From Duganella flavida (GTDB lineage Bacteria; Pseudomonadota; Gammaproteobacteria; Burkholderiales; Burkholderiaceae_D), in contig NZ_WWCN01000005.1 in NCBI RefSeq assembly GCF_009857445.1, positions 310,001 to 374,000 of the forward strand: a stretch of DNA of 64,000 bases, given 5' to 3'. Positions 11,521 through 20,395 of this stretch are shown in pieces (the first letter of the stretch is position 1; each line of letters begins with the position of its first letter). The notes under the pieces are model-generated. The model was not told where the DNA came from. It made no database searches and was given only the letters and a program-made list of their open reading frames with translations. The position numbers and the translations under genes were made by a program.

Positions 11521-12297
11521 CTAGCAGTTGGAGCCGGGAGCCTTCATTTCGTGGAATTTCTGGAGGCTGCGCGATTTGACCAGACGGTCGATCGCATCGT
11601 TCAGTACCGGCAGGGTGCTGTTGAGCGGCGCTGATTTTGGTATTGCGATCATCATCGGCTCCGTATCAAGCGGCTTCCCTGCCACCACCCACTTGAGGCT
11701 ATCCGGGTACATGCAGTTTAGGCGGGCCTCAAGCTGGGGCGCGTTGAGATAGCTGGCAATCAGAACTGCATCGACGCGTTTTGCCGCCAGCATTTTCAAA
11801 CGGTTCGCCAGCATGGCTGAATTCTGCTCAACGGCGAACAGCTTGCCGCGGCGTTCCTCGAACTCCGCGCTGTATTTGCCGCCACTGAGTATCGAGATGG
11901 TCTTGCCGCGCAAATTTTCCCACTGCTGGAACACGAGCGGCGCCTGCGCGGACGACACCAGCCACTGGTTGACGGTATCCAGCGGTTTGGTGAAATGGAA
12001 AACGCGGCTGCGCTCCGGCGTGATGGCCGCTCCATACAGCAAGCCCTCGCCATTTTCCGCCATCATCTGCGCCCGCCGCCACGGATAGGGACTGACCACC
12101 AGATTGAGCCCCGACTCGGCCGCCAGCAGGCTGATAATGCCCGGGATGATGGGAGACGGTGGCAGGACTTTGCCGGTGGCGTCAGCATCCTCCTGAATCA
12201 GGATCGGGATCTCAGCGGGAGCATCTGCGGCCATGAGCGGTACGGCCTGCAGTAGCAGACAGATAGCCAGCGCAGGTTGTCGGCAGAATTTCTTCAT
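11521..12297 (-). CDS. Periplasmic solute-binding protein (SBP_bac_3-like)
   Basis: A 258-residue exported protein with a signal peptide (1-23, cleavage near 'PLMAADA'). It resembles family-3 amino-acid-type binding proteins in 'NLVVSPYPWRRAQMM', 'TPERSRVFHFTKPL' and 'LRGKTISILSGGKY'. No ABC permease or ATPase is adjacent, so it may be an orphan sensor-type or scavenging protein. Its start codon overlaps the antiporter stop in TGATG, implying translational coupling. Its stop lies four bases from an inverted-repeat element, so the extreme C-terminus ('APGSNC') may have been altered by insertion. The ligand is unknown. Confidence 0.78.
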   Translation of the reverse strand: MKKFCRQPALAICLLLQAVPLMAADAPAEIPILIQEDADATGKVLPPSPIIPGIISLLAAESGLNLVVSPYPWRRAQMMAENGEGLLYGAAITPERSRVFHFTKPLDTVNQWLVSSAQAPLVFQQWENLRGKTISILSGGKYSAEFEERRGKLFAVEQNSAMLANRLKMLAAKRVDAVLIASYLNAPQLEARLNCMYPDSLKWVVAGKPLDTEPMMIAIPKSAPLNSTLPVLNDAIDRLVKSRSLQKFHEMKAPGSNC

Positions 12298-14021
12298 CAG
12301 TGTGGGTGATGCGCTTTGGCCTTGTCCAGGCTATCCAGAACGTACTCTGTCATCCCTTTAGCCAATTCCTGTTCGCCCATGAAGATTTCGCCGGCGCGCT
12401 CGGTGCGCAGCAGGTCCGCTTCTTCGTCGCTATGGGTGCGAACCACGGTTTTGATGCTGGGATTGAGGGCGCGCGCGGTTTCGATCATGGAGCGTACGTG
12501 GAAGGTGTCCGGCGTGGCGATCACCAGCATCGATGCATGCGCGATGTGCGCTTGTATCAGCACTGCCGGTTCGCCTGCATTGCCGGCGACGGCGTGAACG
12601 CCTTCCTTACGCAACTGATCGACGACTTCGCGATTCTGCTCTGCCACCACAAAGGCGATGCCTTGCTCTTTCAGCGACGCCGCGATGCGGCGACCCACGC
12701 GGCCGTAACCGACCAGCACCACTTGTCCACGCAGGTGCTCATGTGGCACGGAGGTTGGCAGTTCGGCCAGCGGGTCGGCAGGGCGGTCGAATTTTGCGGC
12801 CAGCGCGGCGTTGTTGCTGAACCAGCGTTCCAGTGGTTTGGTCACGCGGAACACCACTGGATTTAAAGCGATGGAGATGATGGCGCCAGCGAGGATCAGG
12901 CTTTGGCCTTCCACCGGCATCAATTTCAGCGACAGGCCCAGTGCAGCGAGGATGAAGGAGAACTCGCCAATCTGCGCCAGGCTGGCCGAGACCATCAGTG
13001 CAGTCTTGGCCGGATAGCGCAGCACGATCACCAGCAGGAAGGCCGCCACCGATTTTCCGACTACGATAATCAGCACCACAGCCAGCAACTTAAGCGGCTG
13101 TTCGATCAGAATCGATGGCTCGAACAGCATGCCCACCGAAACAAAGAACAGCACCGCAAACGCATCGCGCAGCGGCAGCGATTCTTCGGCAGCGCGATGC
13201 GCCAGTGCCGATTCGCGCAGCACCATGCCAGCGAAGAAGGAGCCCAGCGCGAACGACACGCCGAAGTAGTGGGTGGAGGCGTACGCGATGCCGACTGCCG
13301 CCGCGATCACGCACAGCGTGAACAGCTCGCGCGAATTGGTGCGCGCCACTTGCCACAGGATCCACGGGAACAGCTTGCGGCCGACCACCAGCATCAGCAC
13401 GATGAAGGCGGCAACTTGGCCCAGCGTGATGGCCAGCGTGGTCCACAAATCGCCACCGCCGCCATGCGCGCCGTGTGCGTCAGCTACTTCGCCGCCCAGC
13501 GAGCCGGCCAATGCCGGCAGCAGCACCAGCACCAGCACAGTGACCAGGTCTTCCACCACCAGCCAGCCGACCGCGATGCGGCCATTGAAGCTATCAAGTA
13601 TGCCGCGCTCCTCAAGAGCGCGCAGCAGCACCACGGTGCTGGCCACCGATAGCGCGAGGCCGAATACGAGGCCACCACCGATGCTCCATCCCCAGTAGTG
13701 GGCGAGTCCCATGCCAAGCGCAGTGGCGACGGCGATTTGCAGCACCGCCCCGGGCAGCGCCACTTTGCGCACGGCCCAGAGATCATCGAGAGAGAAGTGC
13801 AGGCCGACGCCGAACATCATCAGCATCACGCCGATTTCGGCCAACTGGCCGGCCAGCGCGGTATCTGCCACGAAGCCCGGCGTGGCCGGGCCGATGATAA
13901 TGCCCGCAGCGAGATAACCCACCAGCGCCGGCAGCTTCAGGCGCGTTGCAAGATAGCCGAACAGGAGACCGGCTCCTAGTGCGGCGGCGATGGTGGTAAT
14001 CAGGCTGATATTGTGGGGCAT
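12297..14021 (-). CDS. Monovalent cation:proton antiporter, CPA2 family (KefB/YbaL-like)
   Basis: Inner-membrane exchanger of K+ or Na+ for protons. The 574-residue protein has about 12 membrane segments across residues 1-390, with 'LPALVGYLAAGIIIGP' and 'VGWLVVEDLVTVLVLVLLPAL' typical of the family. A cytoplasmic TrkA-N/RCK domain covers about 415-530 with the dinucleotide motif 'VVLVGYGRVGRRIA'. AAGGA precedes the ATG at 14021. The layout matches YbaL/KefB rather than KefC with its flavoprotein partner. The downstream binding-protein gene overlaps its stop by one base. Confidence 0.9.
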   Translation of the reverse strand: MPHNISLITTIAAALGAGLLFGYLATRLKLPALVGYLAAGIIIGPATPGFVADTALAGQLAEIGVMLMMFGVGLHFSLDDLWAVRKVALPGAVLQIAVATALGMGLAHYWGWSIGGGLVFGLALSVASTVVLLRALEERGILDSFNGRIAVGWLVVEDLVTVLVLVLLPALAGSLGGEVADAHGAHGGGGDLWTTLAITLGQVAAFIVLMLVVGRKLFPWILWQVARTNSRELFTLCVIAAAVGIAYASTHYFGVSFALGSFFAGMVLRESALAHRAAEESLPLRDAFAVLFFVSVGMLFEPSILIEQPLKLLAVVLIIVVGKSVAAFLLVIVLRYPAKTALMVSASLAQIGEFSFILAALGLSLKLMPVEGQSLILAGAIISIALNPVVFRVTKPLERWFSNNAALAAKFDRPADPLAELPTSVPHEHLRGQVVLVGYGRVGRRIAASLKEQGIAFVVAEQNREVVDQLRKEGVHAVAGNAGEPAVLIQAHIAHASMLVIATPDTFHVRSMIETARALNPSIKTVVRTHSDEEADLLRTERAGEIFMGEQELAKGMTEYVLDSLDKAKAHHPH

Positions 14022-14090
14022 GCGTGCGGGATTCCTTAGAAAAAAATCTACGTGAAACCCTCAGCGTAGCACACTCGCTCTACAACTTCC

Positions 14091-14540
14091 TTAACTTGCC
14101 AATGCTGCGGGTTGCATGCGCATGCTGACGCCGAAGCGGTTGTAGGCGTTCATCAGCGCGACGGCGACGGTGAGGTCGGCCAGTGCCTGTTCGCCCAGCA
14201 CCGACAGGGCTTTCTGGTAGTCGGCGTCCGGCACTTTGGTTTGTTCGACGCGGGTCACAGTTTCGGCCCATGCCAGTGCGGCTTGCTCTTTGTCGCTGAA
14301 CAGGGCGGCCGCTTCGTCCCACACCGGCACCAGCGCAATCTTGTCCGATTTGACACCTTGCTTCAGCAGGTCGCGGGTGTGCATATCGATGCAGTAGGCG
14401 CAGCCGTTGATCAGGGAGATGCGCAGGTAGACCAGCTCCAGCAGCTCGGCCGGCAGCGCCGATTTCACGTATTCGTGGACGGCCCCAAAGCCTTTGTACG
14501 CTTCCGGTGCGAATTTGAAGACTTCCAGACGTTTGCTCAT
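14091..14540 (-). CDS. AhpD-like carboxymuconolactone decarboxylase family protein
   Basis: A 149-residue cytoplasmic protein of the AhpD/CMD superfamily, which usually acts in peroxide-linked thiol redox chemistry. The signature 'GCAYCIDMHT' supplies the redox pair Cys47 and Cys50 and the conserved His54. GAAGGA upstream supports the ATG at 14540 over longer alternatives. It lies 88 bp downstream of a MocR-type regulator gene on the same strand, which may control it. A second, unrelated AhpD-like gene lies at 63112-63648. Confidence 0.87.
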   Translation of the reverse strand: MSKRLEVFKFAPEAYKGFGAVHEYVKSALPAELLELVYLRISLINGCAYCIDMHTRDLLKQGVKSDKIALVPVWDEAAALFSDKEQAALAWAETVTRVEQTKVPDADYQKALSVLGEQALADLTVAVALMNAYNRFGVSMRMQPAALAS

Positions 14541-14627
14541 GATGATTTCCTTCAGTAGGTTGATTACGATGGAATCATTGTGCGCCGCTATGGTCCAGTC
14601 ATGAAGAGCCAAGAATGGTGATTTCAG

Positions 14628-16031
14628 CTAGGCCATGATTTTGAGTATGCGCCGGCCCAGCTCACGCGCCCGCGCCGCGGTATCGACATTGGTGAAGGCC
14701 AGCAGCAGCGCTGACGCCCCATGCGGCAGCACGCCGCGCTCGGACAAGGCCAGCGCCGACATGCCATGTTCGCGCATGCGCGCCGCCAGTGCACGGTCAG
14801 TGTGATGGCCTTTCATGCGCAGCACAAGGTGCATGCCGCCCGGCTGCGGATCGACCTGCATATGCTTGCCCAGCACCGAGGACAGGCCGTCCGCGGTGAT
14901 CTGGCGGCGTTCCGCATACAGACGCCGCATGCGCTGGATGTGGCGGGCAAAGTGGCCTTCGTTCATGAAGTCGGCCACGATTTTCTGCATCAGCGTCGGG
15001 CCGCTGGCGGCGAAGGTGCGGGTGGCTTCTTCAAAGCGCGGCACTTGCGCTGGCGGCACCACCAGATACGCCAGCCGGATCGCAGGGAACAGCACCTTGC
15101 TGAAGGTGCCGGAGTACAGCACGCGGCCATCGCGGTCCAGGCTTTGCAGCGCTGGCAGCGGGCGGCTGACGTAGCGGTACTCGCCGTCGTAGTCGTCTTC
15201 CACGATCCATGCTTTGGACTGCGCGGCCCAATCCAGCAGCGCCAAGCGGCGCGGCAGCGACAGCGATACGCACAGCGGGCTTTGATGCGCGGGTGTGACG
15301 ATGGCGGCTCGCGCCTTGGGTGCGGTAGCGACGCCGTGCGACACCATCAAGCCTTCGCCATCCACCTTCACCGGAACCGGCTGCATGCCTGCTGCGCGCA
15401 GCAAATCGCTGGTAGGTGGATAGCCGGGATCTTCGACCCATACGCCGTCGCCGGGAGCGAGCAGGGCGCGCGTCACCAGTTCGATGCTGTTGCGGTAGCC
15501 GTTGGTGATGAACACCTGCGACGGCGTGCAGTCGATCCCGCGCGACAGCTGCAGGTAAGCGGCAATCGCGATGCGCAGTTCCGGCATCCCGGCCCACGGT
15601 GGATAGATCATGTCTTCCGGCTGGGTGGCGCGCACAGAGCGTGCGGCCAGTCGCGCCCATACCTTGCGCGGGAAGGCGTCCAGCGCCGGTATGCCCATCT
15701 GGAATGGCTTGGTGGAGGAGGCGGCGTCGCCGAGGTTATTGTGAGCGGGAGCAGGGCGCGGCGTGGGCGCGACAGGAGCGTGACGGGCCAAGGCTGGCGT
15801 GACCACTGTGCCGGCCTGGCCGCGTGCCTCCACGTAGCCTTCTGCCGTCAGCAGCGCGTAGGCCGATTCCACCGTGCCGCGTGCCAGGCCCAATTCCATC
15901 GCCAGTGCGCGGGCGGCGGGGATGCGGTCGCCCGGTTGTAGCAAGCCTTGCGCGATGGCGTCGCGCAAGCGGGTGTAGATTTGGCGGTACAGCGGCTCGG
16001 CGGCGCTGGTGTCCAGGTCGAGGAATTTCAT
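14628..16031 (-). CDS. MocR/PdxR-type GntR regulator with aminotransferase domain
   Basis: A transcription regulator that senses through a PLP-binding domain. The 467 residues comprise a GntR winged helix at about 10-78 ('GLARGTVESAYALLTAEGYVEARGQAGT'), a linker rich in Ala/Pro, and a fold-type I aminotransferase-like domain at about 110-465. The PLP lysine lies in 'YSGTFSKVLFPAIRLAYLV', and 'VEDDYDGEYRY' is typical of MocR proteins. GGGAG precedes the ATG at 16031. MocR proteins often regulate adjacent genes; candidates here are the downstream AhpD-like gene and the divergent GNAT gene. The effector is unknown, and PdxR itself is not demonstrated. Confidence 0.88.
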   Translation of the reverse strand: MKFLDLDTSAAEPLYRQIYTRLRDAIAQGLLQPGDRIPAARALAMELGLARGTVESAYALLTAEGYVEARGQAGTVVTPALARHAPVAPTPRPAPAHNNLGDAASSTKPFQMGIPALDAFPRKVWARLAARSVRATQPEDMIYPPWAGMPELRIAIAAYLQLSRGIDCTPSQVFITNGYRNSIELVTRALLAPGDGVWVEDPGYPPTSDLLRAAGMQPVPVKVDGEGLMVSHGVATAPKARAAIVTPAHQSPLCVSLSLPRRLALLDWAAQSKAWIVEDDYDGEYRYVSRPLPALQSLDRDGRVLYSGTFSKVLFPAIRLAYLVVPPAQVPRFEEATRTFAASGPTLMQKIVADFMNEGHFARHIQRMRRLYAERRQITADGLSSVLGKHMQVDPQPGGMHLVLRMKGHHTDRALAARMREHGMSALALSERGVLPHGASALLLAFTNVDTAARARELGRRILKIMA

Positions 16032-16111
16032 GGACCACTCCCAATGTCATTTCATGGCTCTTCGGATTATGCCATCGCCAGCCTACGATGGCGTTTTTGA
16101 AAGGATATGCC

Positions 16112-16531
16112 ATGAAGATCGTCGAGACCGAGCAAGAGCTGCGCGCCTGCTATCCGGTGATGAAGGAACTGCGTCCGCATCTGGAATCGGAGGATGCGTT
16201 TGTAGCGCAAGTCATGCGCCAGTATGAGCAGCAGTACCGCATTCTCGCGGTGTGGAATGATGGCGAAGTAGTGGCGCTGGCCGGCTATCGCTATCAGGAG
16301 AACACGGTGTACGGCCGCTTCCTGTATGTGGATGATCTGATTGCGGCGGAAGTGCATCGGAGCCGCCGCTGGGGCGCGCTGCTGCTTGAGAAGCTGACCG
16401 TATTTGCGCAGGAAGCGCAATGTGCACGGCTGGTACTTGATACGGGATTGACCAACGTGCTGGCGCAACGCTTCTACTTCCGCGAAGGCCTGCTGCCCGG
16501 CGCACTGCGTTTTGGGAAGGCACTTGCATGA
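16112..16531 (+). CDS. GNAT family N-acetyltransferase
   Basis: A 139-residue GNAT-fold acetyltransferase of unknown substrate. Acetyl-CoA binding motif A is represented by 'VHRSRRWGALLLEKL', and the C-terminal 'LVLDTGLTNVLAQRFYFREGL' fits motif B. GAAAGGA upstream supports the ATG at 16112. It is divergent from the MocR regulator, about 80 bp away. Its stop codon overlaps the start of a decayed flavoprotein remnant, which suggests the two were once an operon. Confidence 0.85.
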   Translation: MKIVETEQELRACYPVMKELRPHLESEDAFVAQVMRQYEQQYRILAVWNDGEVVALAGYRYQENTVYGRFLYVDDLIAAEVHRSRRWGALLLEKLTVFAQEAQCARLVLDTGLTNVLAQRFYFREGLLPGALRFGKALA

Positions 16532-16691
16532 AAAAGATTTTGCATATCAGCGCGAGGACGGCGGCGCCGCGCATGCGCAAGGCAAGATCGGCACGCTGGC
16601 CGACCGCCCGGTCTACATCGCCATCAGCCGCGGCGGCCTGCGCGCCATCTTGCCGACGATAGGGTTGAAGGATTTGCGGTTCGTTGATTAG
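16528..16691 (+). pseudogene. Remnant of a flavodoxin-fold NAD(P)H oxidoreductase (azoreductase-like)
   Basis: An ATG overlapping the GNAT stop (ATGA) encodes MKKILHISA, the typical start of AzoR/flavodoxin-like NAD(P)H oxidoreductases. Within nine codons the meaningful frame shifts by two, and 'GKIGTLADRPVYIAISRGG' followed by '[17 protein letters not shown]' resembles the middle and later part of the same family. Only about 164 bases remain of a gene normally near 600, so large internal deletions and a frameshift are inferred. Its TAG overlaps the end of the convergent ketoacyl-synthase gene. Family assignment is from recognition only. Confidence 0.6.
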
Positions 16692-17809
16692 ATGCGCTTC
16701 ACCACCACGCAGCCGATCGAGTAGCCGGCGCCGAAGGAGCAGATCACGCCCAGTTCACCGGCGGCCATGTCGTCCGAGTGTTTGTGGAAGGCGATCACGG
16801 ATCCGGCCGATGAGGTGTTGGCGTATTCGTCCAGGATCACCGGCGCTTCGCCTGGTTCGGCGTCGCGGCCCAGCACCATGCGGCTGATCAGCAGGTTCAT
16901 GTTCAGGTTGGCCTGGTGCAGCCAGAAGCGCTTCACCTGCGGCACTTCCAGGCCGGCGTTGGCGACGGTCTCCTTGATCATCTCAGCGGCCATCGGGCAC
17001 ACGTCCTTGAAGACTTTGCGGCCTTGCTGGCGGAACAGCTTGTCGGCCTGGCCGACGCCGGCTTCGTCGAAGCGGTTGAGGAAGCCGAAGTTGTTGCGGA
17101 TGTTGTTGGAGAAGCTGGTCTTCAGCTTGGTGTCCAGAATCGCCCAGCGGTGCGCGCCTTTGGCGGTGTCAGCTGCTTCCACCACGATGGCGGTGCAGGC
17201 GTCGCCGAAGATGAAGTGGCTGTCGCGGTCGCGCCAGTTCAGGTGGCCCGAGGTGATTTCCGGATTCAGCACCAGCACTGCGCGCGCCTGGCCACTTTGC
17301 ACTGCCGCCACCGCCTGCTGGATGCCGAAGGTGGCCGACGAGCAGGCCACGTTCATATCGAAGCCGTAGCCGACGATGCCCAGCGCTTCCTGCACTTCCA
17401 CTGCCATGGCCGGGTAGCCGCGCTGCATATTGGAGCAAGCCACCAGCACCATATCGATATCGGCGGCGGCTTTGCCGGCGCGGTCCATCGCCTGCTTGGC
17501 GGCGGCCACGCAGATCTCCGCTTGCAGCGATAGTTCTTCGTCGGCGCGCTCAGGGATGTGCGACACCATGCGCTTCGGATCGAGGATGCCGGCCTTTTCC
17601 ATGACGTAGCGCGACTTGATGCCGGAGGCTTTTTCGATGAAGGCCACGCTGGATGGTTCCAGCGCCGTCACCGTGCCTTCCGCGATGGCGGCGGCGTTGT
17701 CGGCGTTGAACTGTTCAACGTAAGCATTGAAGCATACGACCAGTTCTTCGTTGCTGATCGACTGTGCTGGCGTGTAGAGGCCGGTACCGCTGATGACGGC
17801 TTGTTTCAT
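16688..17809 (-). CDS. Beta-ketoacyl-ACP synthase III-like protein (FabH family)
   Basis: A 373-residue thiolase-fold condensing enzyme. The FabH-type triad is visible as Cys156 ('NVACSSATF'), His298 ('FWLHQAN') and Asn331 ('EYANTSSAG'). It is longer than housekeeping FabH (about 320 residues), with an insertion after residue 25. This recalls the FabH-like enzyme of Pseudomonas that channels medium-chain acyl-CoA into fatty-acid synthesis; that role is inferred. No other fatty-acid genes are adjacent. It lies downstream of ctpA but is separated from it by a large hairpin. Confidence 0.85.
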   Translation of the reverse strand: MKQAVISGTGLYTPAQSISNEELVVCFNAYVEQFNADNAAAIAEGTVTALEPSSVAFIEKASGIKSRYVMEKAGILDPKRMVSHIPERADEELSLQAEICVAAAKQAMDRAGKAAADIDMVLVACSNMQRGYPAMAVEVQEALGIVGYGFDMNVACSSATFGIQQAVAAVQSGQARAVLVLNPEITSGHLNWRDRDSHFIFGDACTAIVVEAADTAKGAHRWAILDTKLKTSFSNNIRNNFGFLNRFDEAGVGQADKLFRQQGRKVFKDVCPMAAEMIKETVANAGLEVPQVKRFWLHQANLNMNLLISRMVLGRDAEPGEAPVILDEYANTSSAGSVIAFHKHSDDMAAGELGVICSFGAGYSIGCVVVKRI

Positions 17810-17892
17810 GATTAAACTTTCAAATTAAGCAATGGCTGATGCCAATAATGAGGCAAATTCTACACAATGCCTGCACGTTCCGCGAAAATAAA

Positions 17893-17991
17893 AAAATCCG
17901 GGGTCAGGTCCCCCATTTCTACACGCGCCCAACCGTAAGCGACTGCTACGGTTGGGCTCGTGTAGAAATGGGGGACCTGACCCCGGATTTT
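17893..17991. repeat. Very long near-perfect hairpin (45-bp arms, 9-nt loop)
   Basis: Positions 17893-17937 pair with 17947-17991 with one mismatch in 45. The arms start AAATCCGGGGTCAGGTCCCC and the loop is nine bases. The outer motif ATCCGGGGTCAG resembles the ends of the element at 11288-11516 (ATTCGGGGTCAG), so the two probably belong to one family of small mobile or REP-like repeats. It lies 22 bp after the ctpA stop, between ctpA and the ketoacyl synthase, and would block or process a read-through transcript. Confidence 0.8.
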
Positions 17992-18012
17992 GAGGCTGCT
18001 ACTGAAAACAGT

Positions 18013-19458
18013 TTATTTCTTGGCTAGATCCTTCTTCAGTCCAGCATCGACCGAGACCACGGTGGTGGCTGGTTTGGCGGTCTGGACTGGCAGGCCTTTG
18101 AGGTGGTTCAGTGCTTGTTGCAGCTGGAAGTCTTCGCCGCTGCCGTAGTCCAGCGGTTTGCGTTTCTTCTCCAGCGCGACGATGCGCAGCTGTTCTTCCA
18201 GTTCGTCGCGCTTGATTTTCTCGCCTTCCTGCTCGCGGTCGTTGGACAGGTGCTTGTCGAGGTCGGCCTCGCGGGTACGCAGGGCGTTCAGGCCGTCGCC
18301 GTCGGCGTATTCATCGACTGGCACGTCCGGCGTGATGCCCTTGGCCTGGATCGAGCGCCCGTTCGGCGTGTAGTAGCGCGCCGTGGTCAGTTTGACGGCG
18401 GTGTCGGCGGTCAGCTGGCGGATGGTTTGCACCGAGCCTTTGCCGAAGGTCTGGGTGCCGATGATCTCGGCCCGCTTGTAATCCTGCAGCGCGCCAGCGA
18501 CGATTTCCGAAGCTGAAGCCGAGCCGGTATTCACCAGCACCACCATCGGCACCCGCTTGATGGCGGCCGGCAGCTTGGCCAGCGCATCGCTGTCGTTGCG
18601 CAGTGCGTAGTATTCAGGACGGCCGTAGAAGATTTGCTTCTGGTCCGGCAGCTGGCCGTTGGTCGACACGATCGGCGAATCTTTCGGCAGGAAGGCCGCC
18701 GCCACACCGATCGCGCCCTGCAGCACACCGCCCGGGTCGTTGCGCAGGTCGAGGATCAAGCCTTTGATGTTGGGGTCTTGCTTATACAGTTCAGCAATCT
18801 TGGCCGCCATGTCATCCACGGTCGGCTCCTGGAATTGCGAGATGCGCAGCCATGCATAACCAGGCTCAACCAGTTTGCCCTTCACGCTCTTCTGGTGGAT
18901 TTCCTCACGCGTGATGTTGAACACCAGCGGCTCGGCTTCGCCCTTGCGCAGCACGGTCAGGCTGACTTTGCTGTTCGGCTCGCCGCGCATTTTCTTGATC
19001 GAGTCGTCCAAGGTCATGCCTTTGACCGGGGTATTGTCCAGACGGCTGATCAGGTCGCCCGGCTTGATGCCGGCGCGCCACGCTGGCGAATCTTCAATCG
19101 GCGCCACGATCTTGATGTAGCCATCTTCGCTCTGGCCGATCTCGATGCCGAGGCCGACGAATTTGCCCTGCGAACCTTCACGCAGTTCGGCATAGGCCTT
19201 CTTGTCTAAATAAGCGGAGTGCGGATCGAGCGAAGCCACCATGCCCGAGATAGCCTCGGTCAGCAGCTTCTTGTCTTCGACAGGTTCAACGTAGTCGGAT
19301 TTGATCAGGCCGAACACATCGGCCAGCTGGCGCAGCTCTTCCAGTGGCAGCGGCGGGTCGACCGGCTTTTGCGCCATCGCCGAGAATTGCAGGGAGATGG
19401 CGACGCCAGCTACCACGCCCAGTCCTACCAGACCGGAATTCTTTAGTTTCTTGCCCAT
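18013..19458 (-). CDS. ctpA: C-terminal processing peptidase CtpA (family S41)
   Basis: Periplasmic, membrane-tethered serine protease of the Tsp/Prc family that trims C-termini of envelope proteins. The 481 residues comprise an N-terminal signal/anchor segment (about 10-29), a helical region, a PDZ domain at about 98-180 ('GLGIEIGQSEDGYIKI'), and the S41 protease domain. The nucleophilic Ser lies in 'GSASASEIVAGAL' (about 312-324) and Lys340 in 'QTFGKGSVQT'. An acidic/basic helical tail follows. The ATG at 19458 follows an AGGTG-type ribosome-binding site. Confidence 0.94.
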   Translation of the reverse strand: MGKKLKNSGLVGLGVVAGVAISLQFSAMAQKPVDPPLPLEELRQLADVFGLIKSDYVEPVEDKKLLTEAISGMVASLDPHSAYLDKKAYAELREGSQGKFVGLGIEIGQSEDGYIKIVAPIEDSPAWRAGIKPGDLISRLDNTPVKGMTLDDSIKKMRGEPNSKVSLTVLRKGEAEPLVFNITREEIHQKSVKGKLVEPGYAWLRISQFQEPTVDDMAAKIAELYKQDPNIKGLILDLRNDPGGVLQGAIGVAAAFLPKDSPIVSTNGQLPDQKQIFYGRPEYYALRNDSDALAKLPAAIKRVPMVVLVNTGSASASEIVAGALQDYKRAEIIGTQTFGKGSVQTIRQLTADTAVKLTTARYYTPNGRSIQAKGITPDVPVDEYADGDGLNALRTREADLDKHLSNDREQEGEKIKRDELEEQLRIVALEKKRKPLDYGSGEDFQLQQALNHLKGLPVQTAKPATTVVSVDAGLKKDLAKK

Positions 19459-19757
19459 GTTTCACCTGTCTAAGCTAGCCGCTGCGAGGTGCAGCCTGCA
19501 TGATTTCAGTATAAACCTGATTCCCGGCAAACGTAGTAGCCGTCACGAAATGATTTATACCTTTACGAGGTTTTACAACGCTCCGCGTTGACATTTAAAG
19601 TACACCAGCGCCCGCTTGGCGAAAGGCCAAGTTTGCTGATTTGTACGCAGTGTATCCCCAACGTTCACGACAGTAAGTAATTGTAAGAAGCCCTGTAACA
19701 GCCAATTTCGCGTCCTACACTGAACTCGTATTTCTCTCTACCCTGAAGTGGTTTTTC
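19459..19757. other. Intergenic region between divergent ctpA and the LTxxQ-like gene
   Basis: No ORF is supported here. It must hold the ctpA promoter (minus strand) and a promoter for the rightward transcript. A hairpin CTTGGC-GAAAG-GCCAAG lies at 19615-19631. A -10-like TACACT at 19716-19721, with a weak -35, could start a short leader ending at the terminator 19758-19786. There is no upstream plus-strand gene for that terminator to serve. Confidence 0.4.
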
Positions 19758-19786
19758 GCCAGCGCCCCAAGCGCTGGCTTTTTTTT
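19758..19786 (+). terminator. Intrinsic terminator/attenuator in the leader of the LTxxQ-like gene
   Basis: Eight-bp stem GCCAGCGC / GCGCTGGC with a five-base loop, followed by eight T residues, ending 15 bases before the next start codon. Because the gene to the left is on the other strand, the only plus-strand transcript it can end is one starting within this intergenic region. Confidence 0.85.
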
Positions 19787-19801
19787 ACCTACGGAGCTTA
19801 C

Positions 19802-20395
19802 ATGCGATTGTTGTCATTCCCCGTCCCGGCTGCCTTGAGCCGCGTCAGTGCTGCGCTGGCCTTGTCGGCAATGTTGTCGTCGGCCTTTGCCACCCCGGTG
19901 GCCGAGATGCGCGCCGAGGACTATATCCCGATGGCGGCCGAGCTGAAAAAATCGCTGAACCTGAACGCCAACCAGCAGACCCTGTGGGCGCAGACTGAGT
20001 CGAAGACGCGCAAGCTGCTGGCTGACCGCAAGACCCGCCGCGAGCATCTGCAGGCGGCTGCGCTGGCCGGCGCCCAGGGCGCCAACGCCGAGCTGCGCGA
20101 CCTCGGCCGGGCGATGGACGAGGAAACCAATATCAGCGCCGGCGAGGAAAAGCAGCTGCGCGAATGGTGGCTGACCGTGAATGACGCACTGTCCGAGGGC
20201 CAGCGCCAGACCGTGGTGCAGCTGGTCAGCGAGCAGCTGCAGCGGGTGCAGGACAATGGCGGCGCCGCCCGTCCCGAGCACAAAGAAGAGGGCGGCGAGC
20301 ATCGCGGCGGCGGACGTCGCGGTGGTGGCGGCATGAGCGGTGGCATGAGTGGCGGTCAGGGCGGCGCCAATATCAACCTGCCAGGCGGCGGCTAA
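19802..20395 (+). CDS. Periplasmic LTxxQ-like (Spy/CpxP-type) protein with Gly-rich tail
   Basis: A 197-residue exported protein with a signal peptide (about 1-30, cleavage near 'SAFATPV'). Two LTxxQ-like motifs are visible, 'LNLNANQQTLW' and 'LSEGQRQTVVQL', in a helical region resembling Spy/CpxP envelope chaperones or metal sensors. The last 35 residues are Gly, Arg and Met rich ('GGGRRGGGGMSGGMSGG'). CGGAG upstream supports the ATG at 19802. An intrinsic terminator lies immediately upstream, so attenuation is possible. The family assignment is tentative. Confidence 0.7.
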   Translation: MRLLSFPVPAALSRVSAALALSAMLSSAFATPVAEMRAEDYIPMAAELKKSLNLNANQQTLWAQTESKTRKLLADRKTRREHLQAAALAGAQGANAELRDLGRAMDEETNISAGEEKQLREWWLTVNDALSEGQRQTVVQLVSEQLQRVQDNGGAARPEHKEEGGEHRGGGRRGGGGMSGGMSGGQGGANINLPGGG

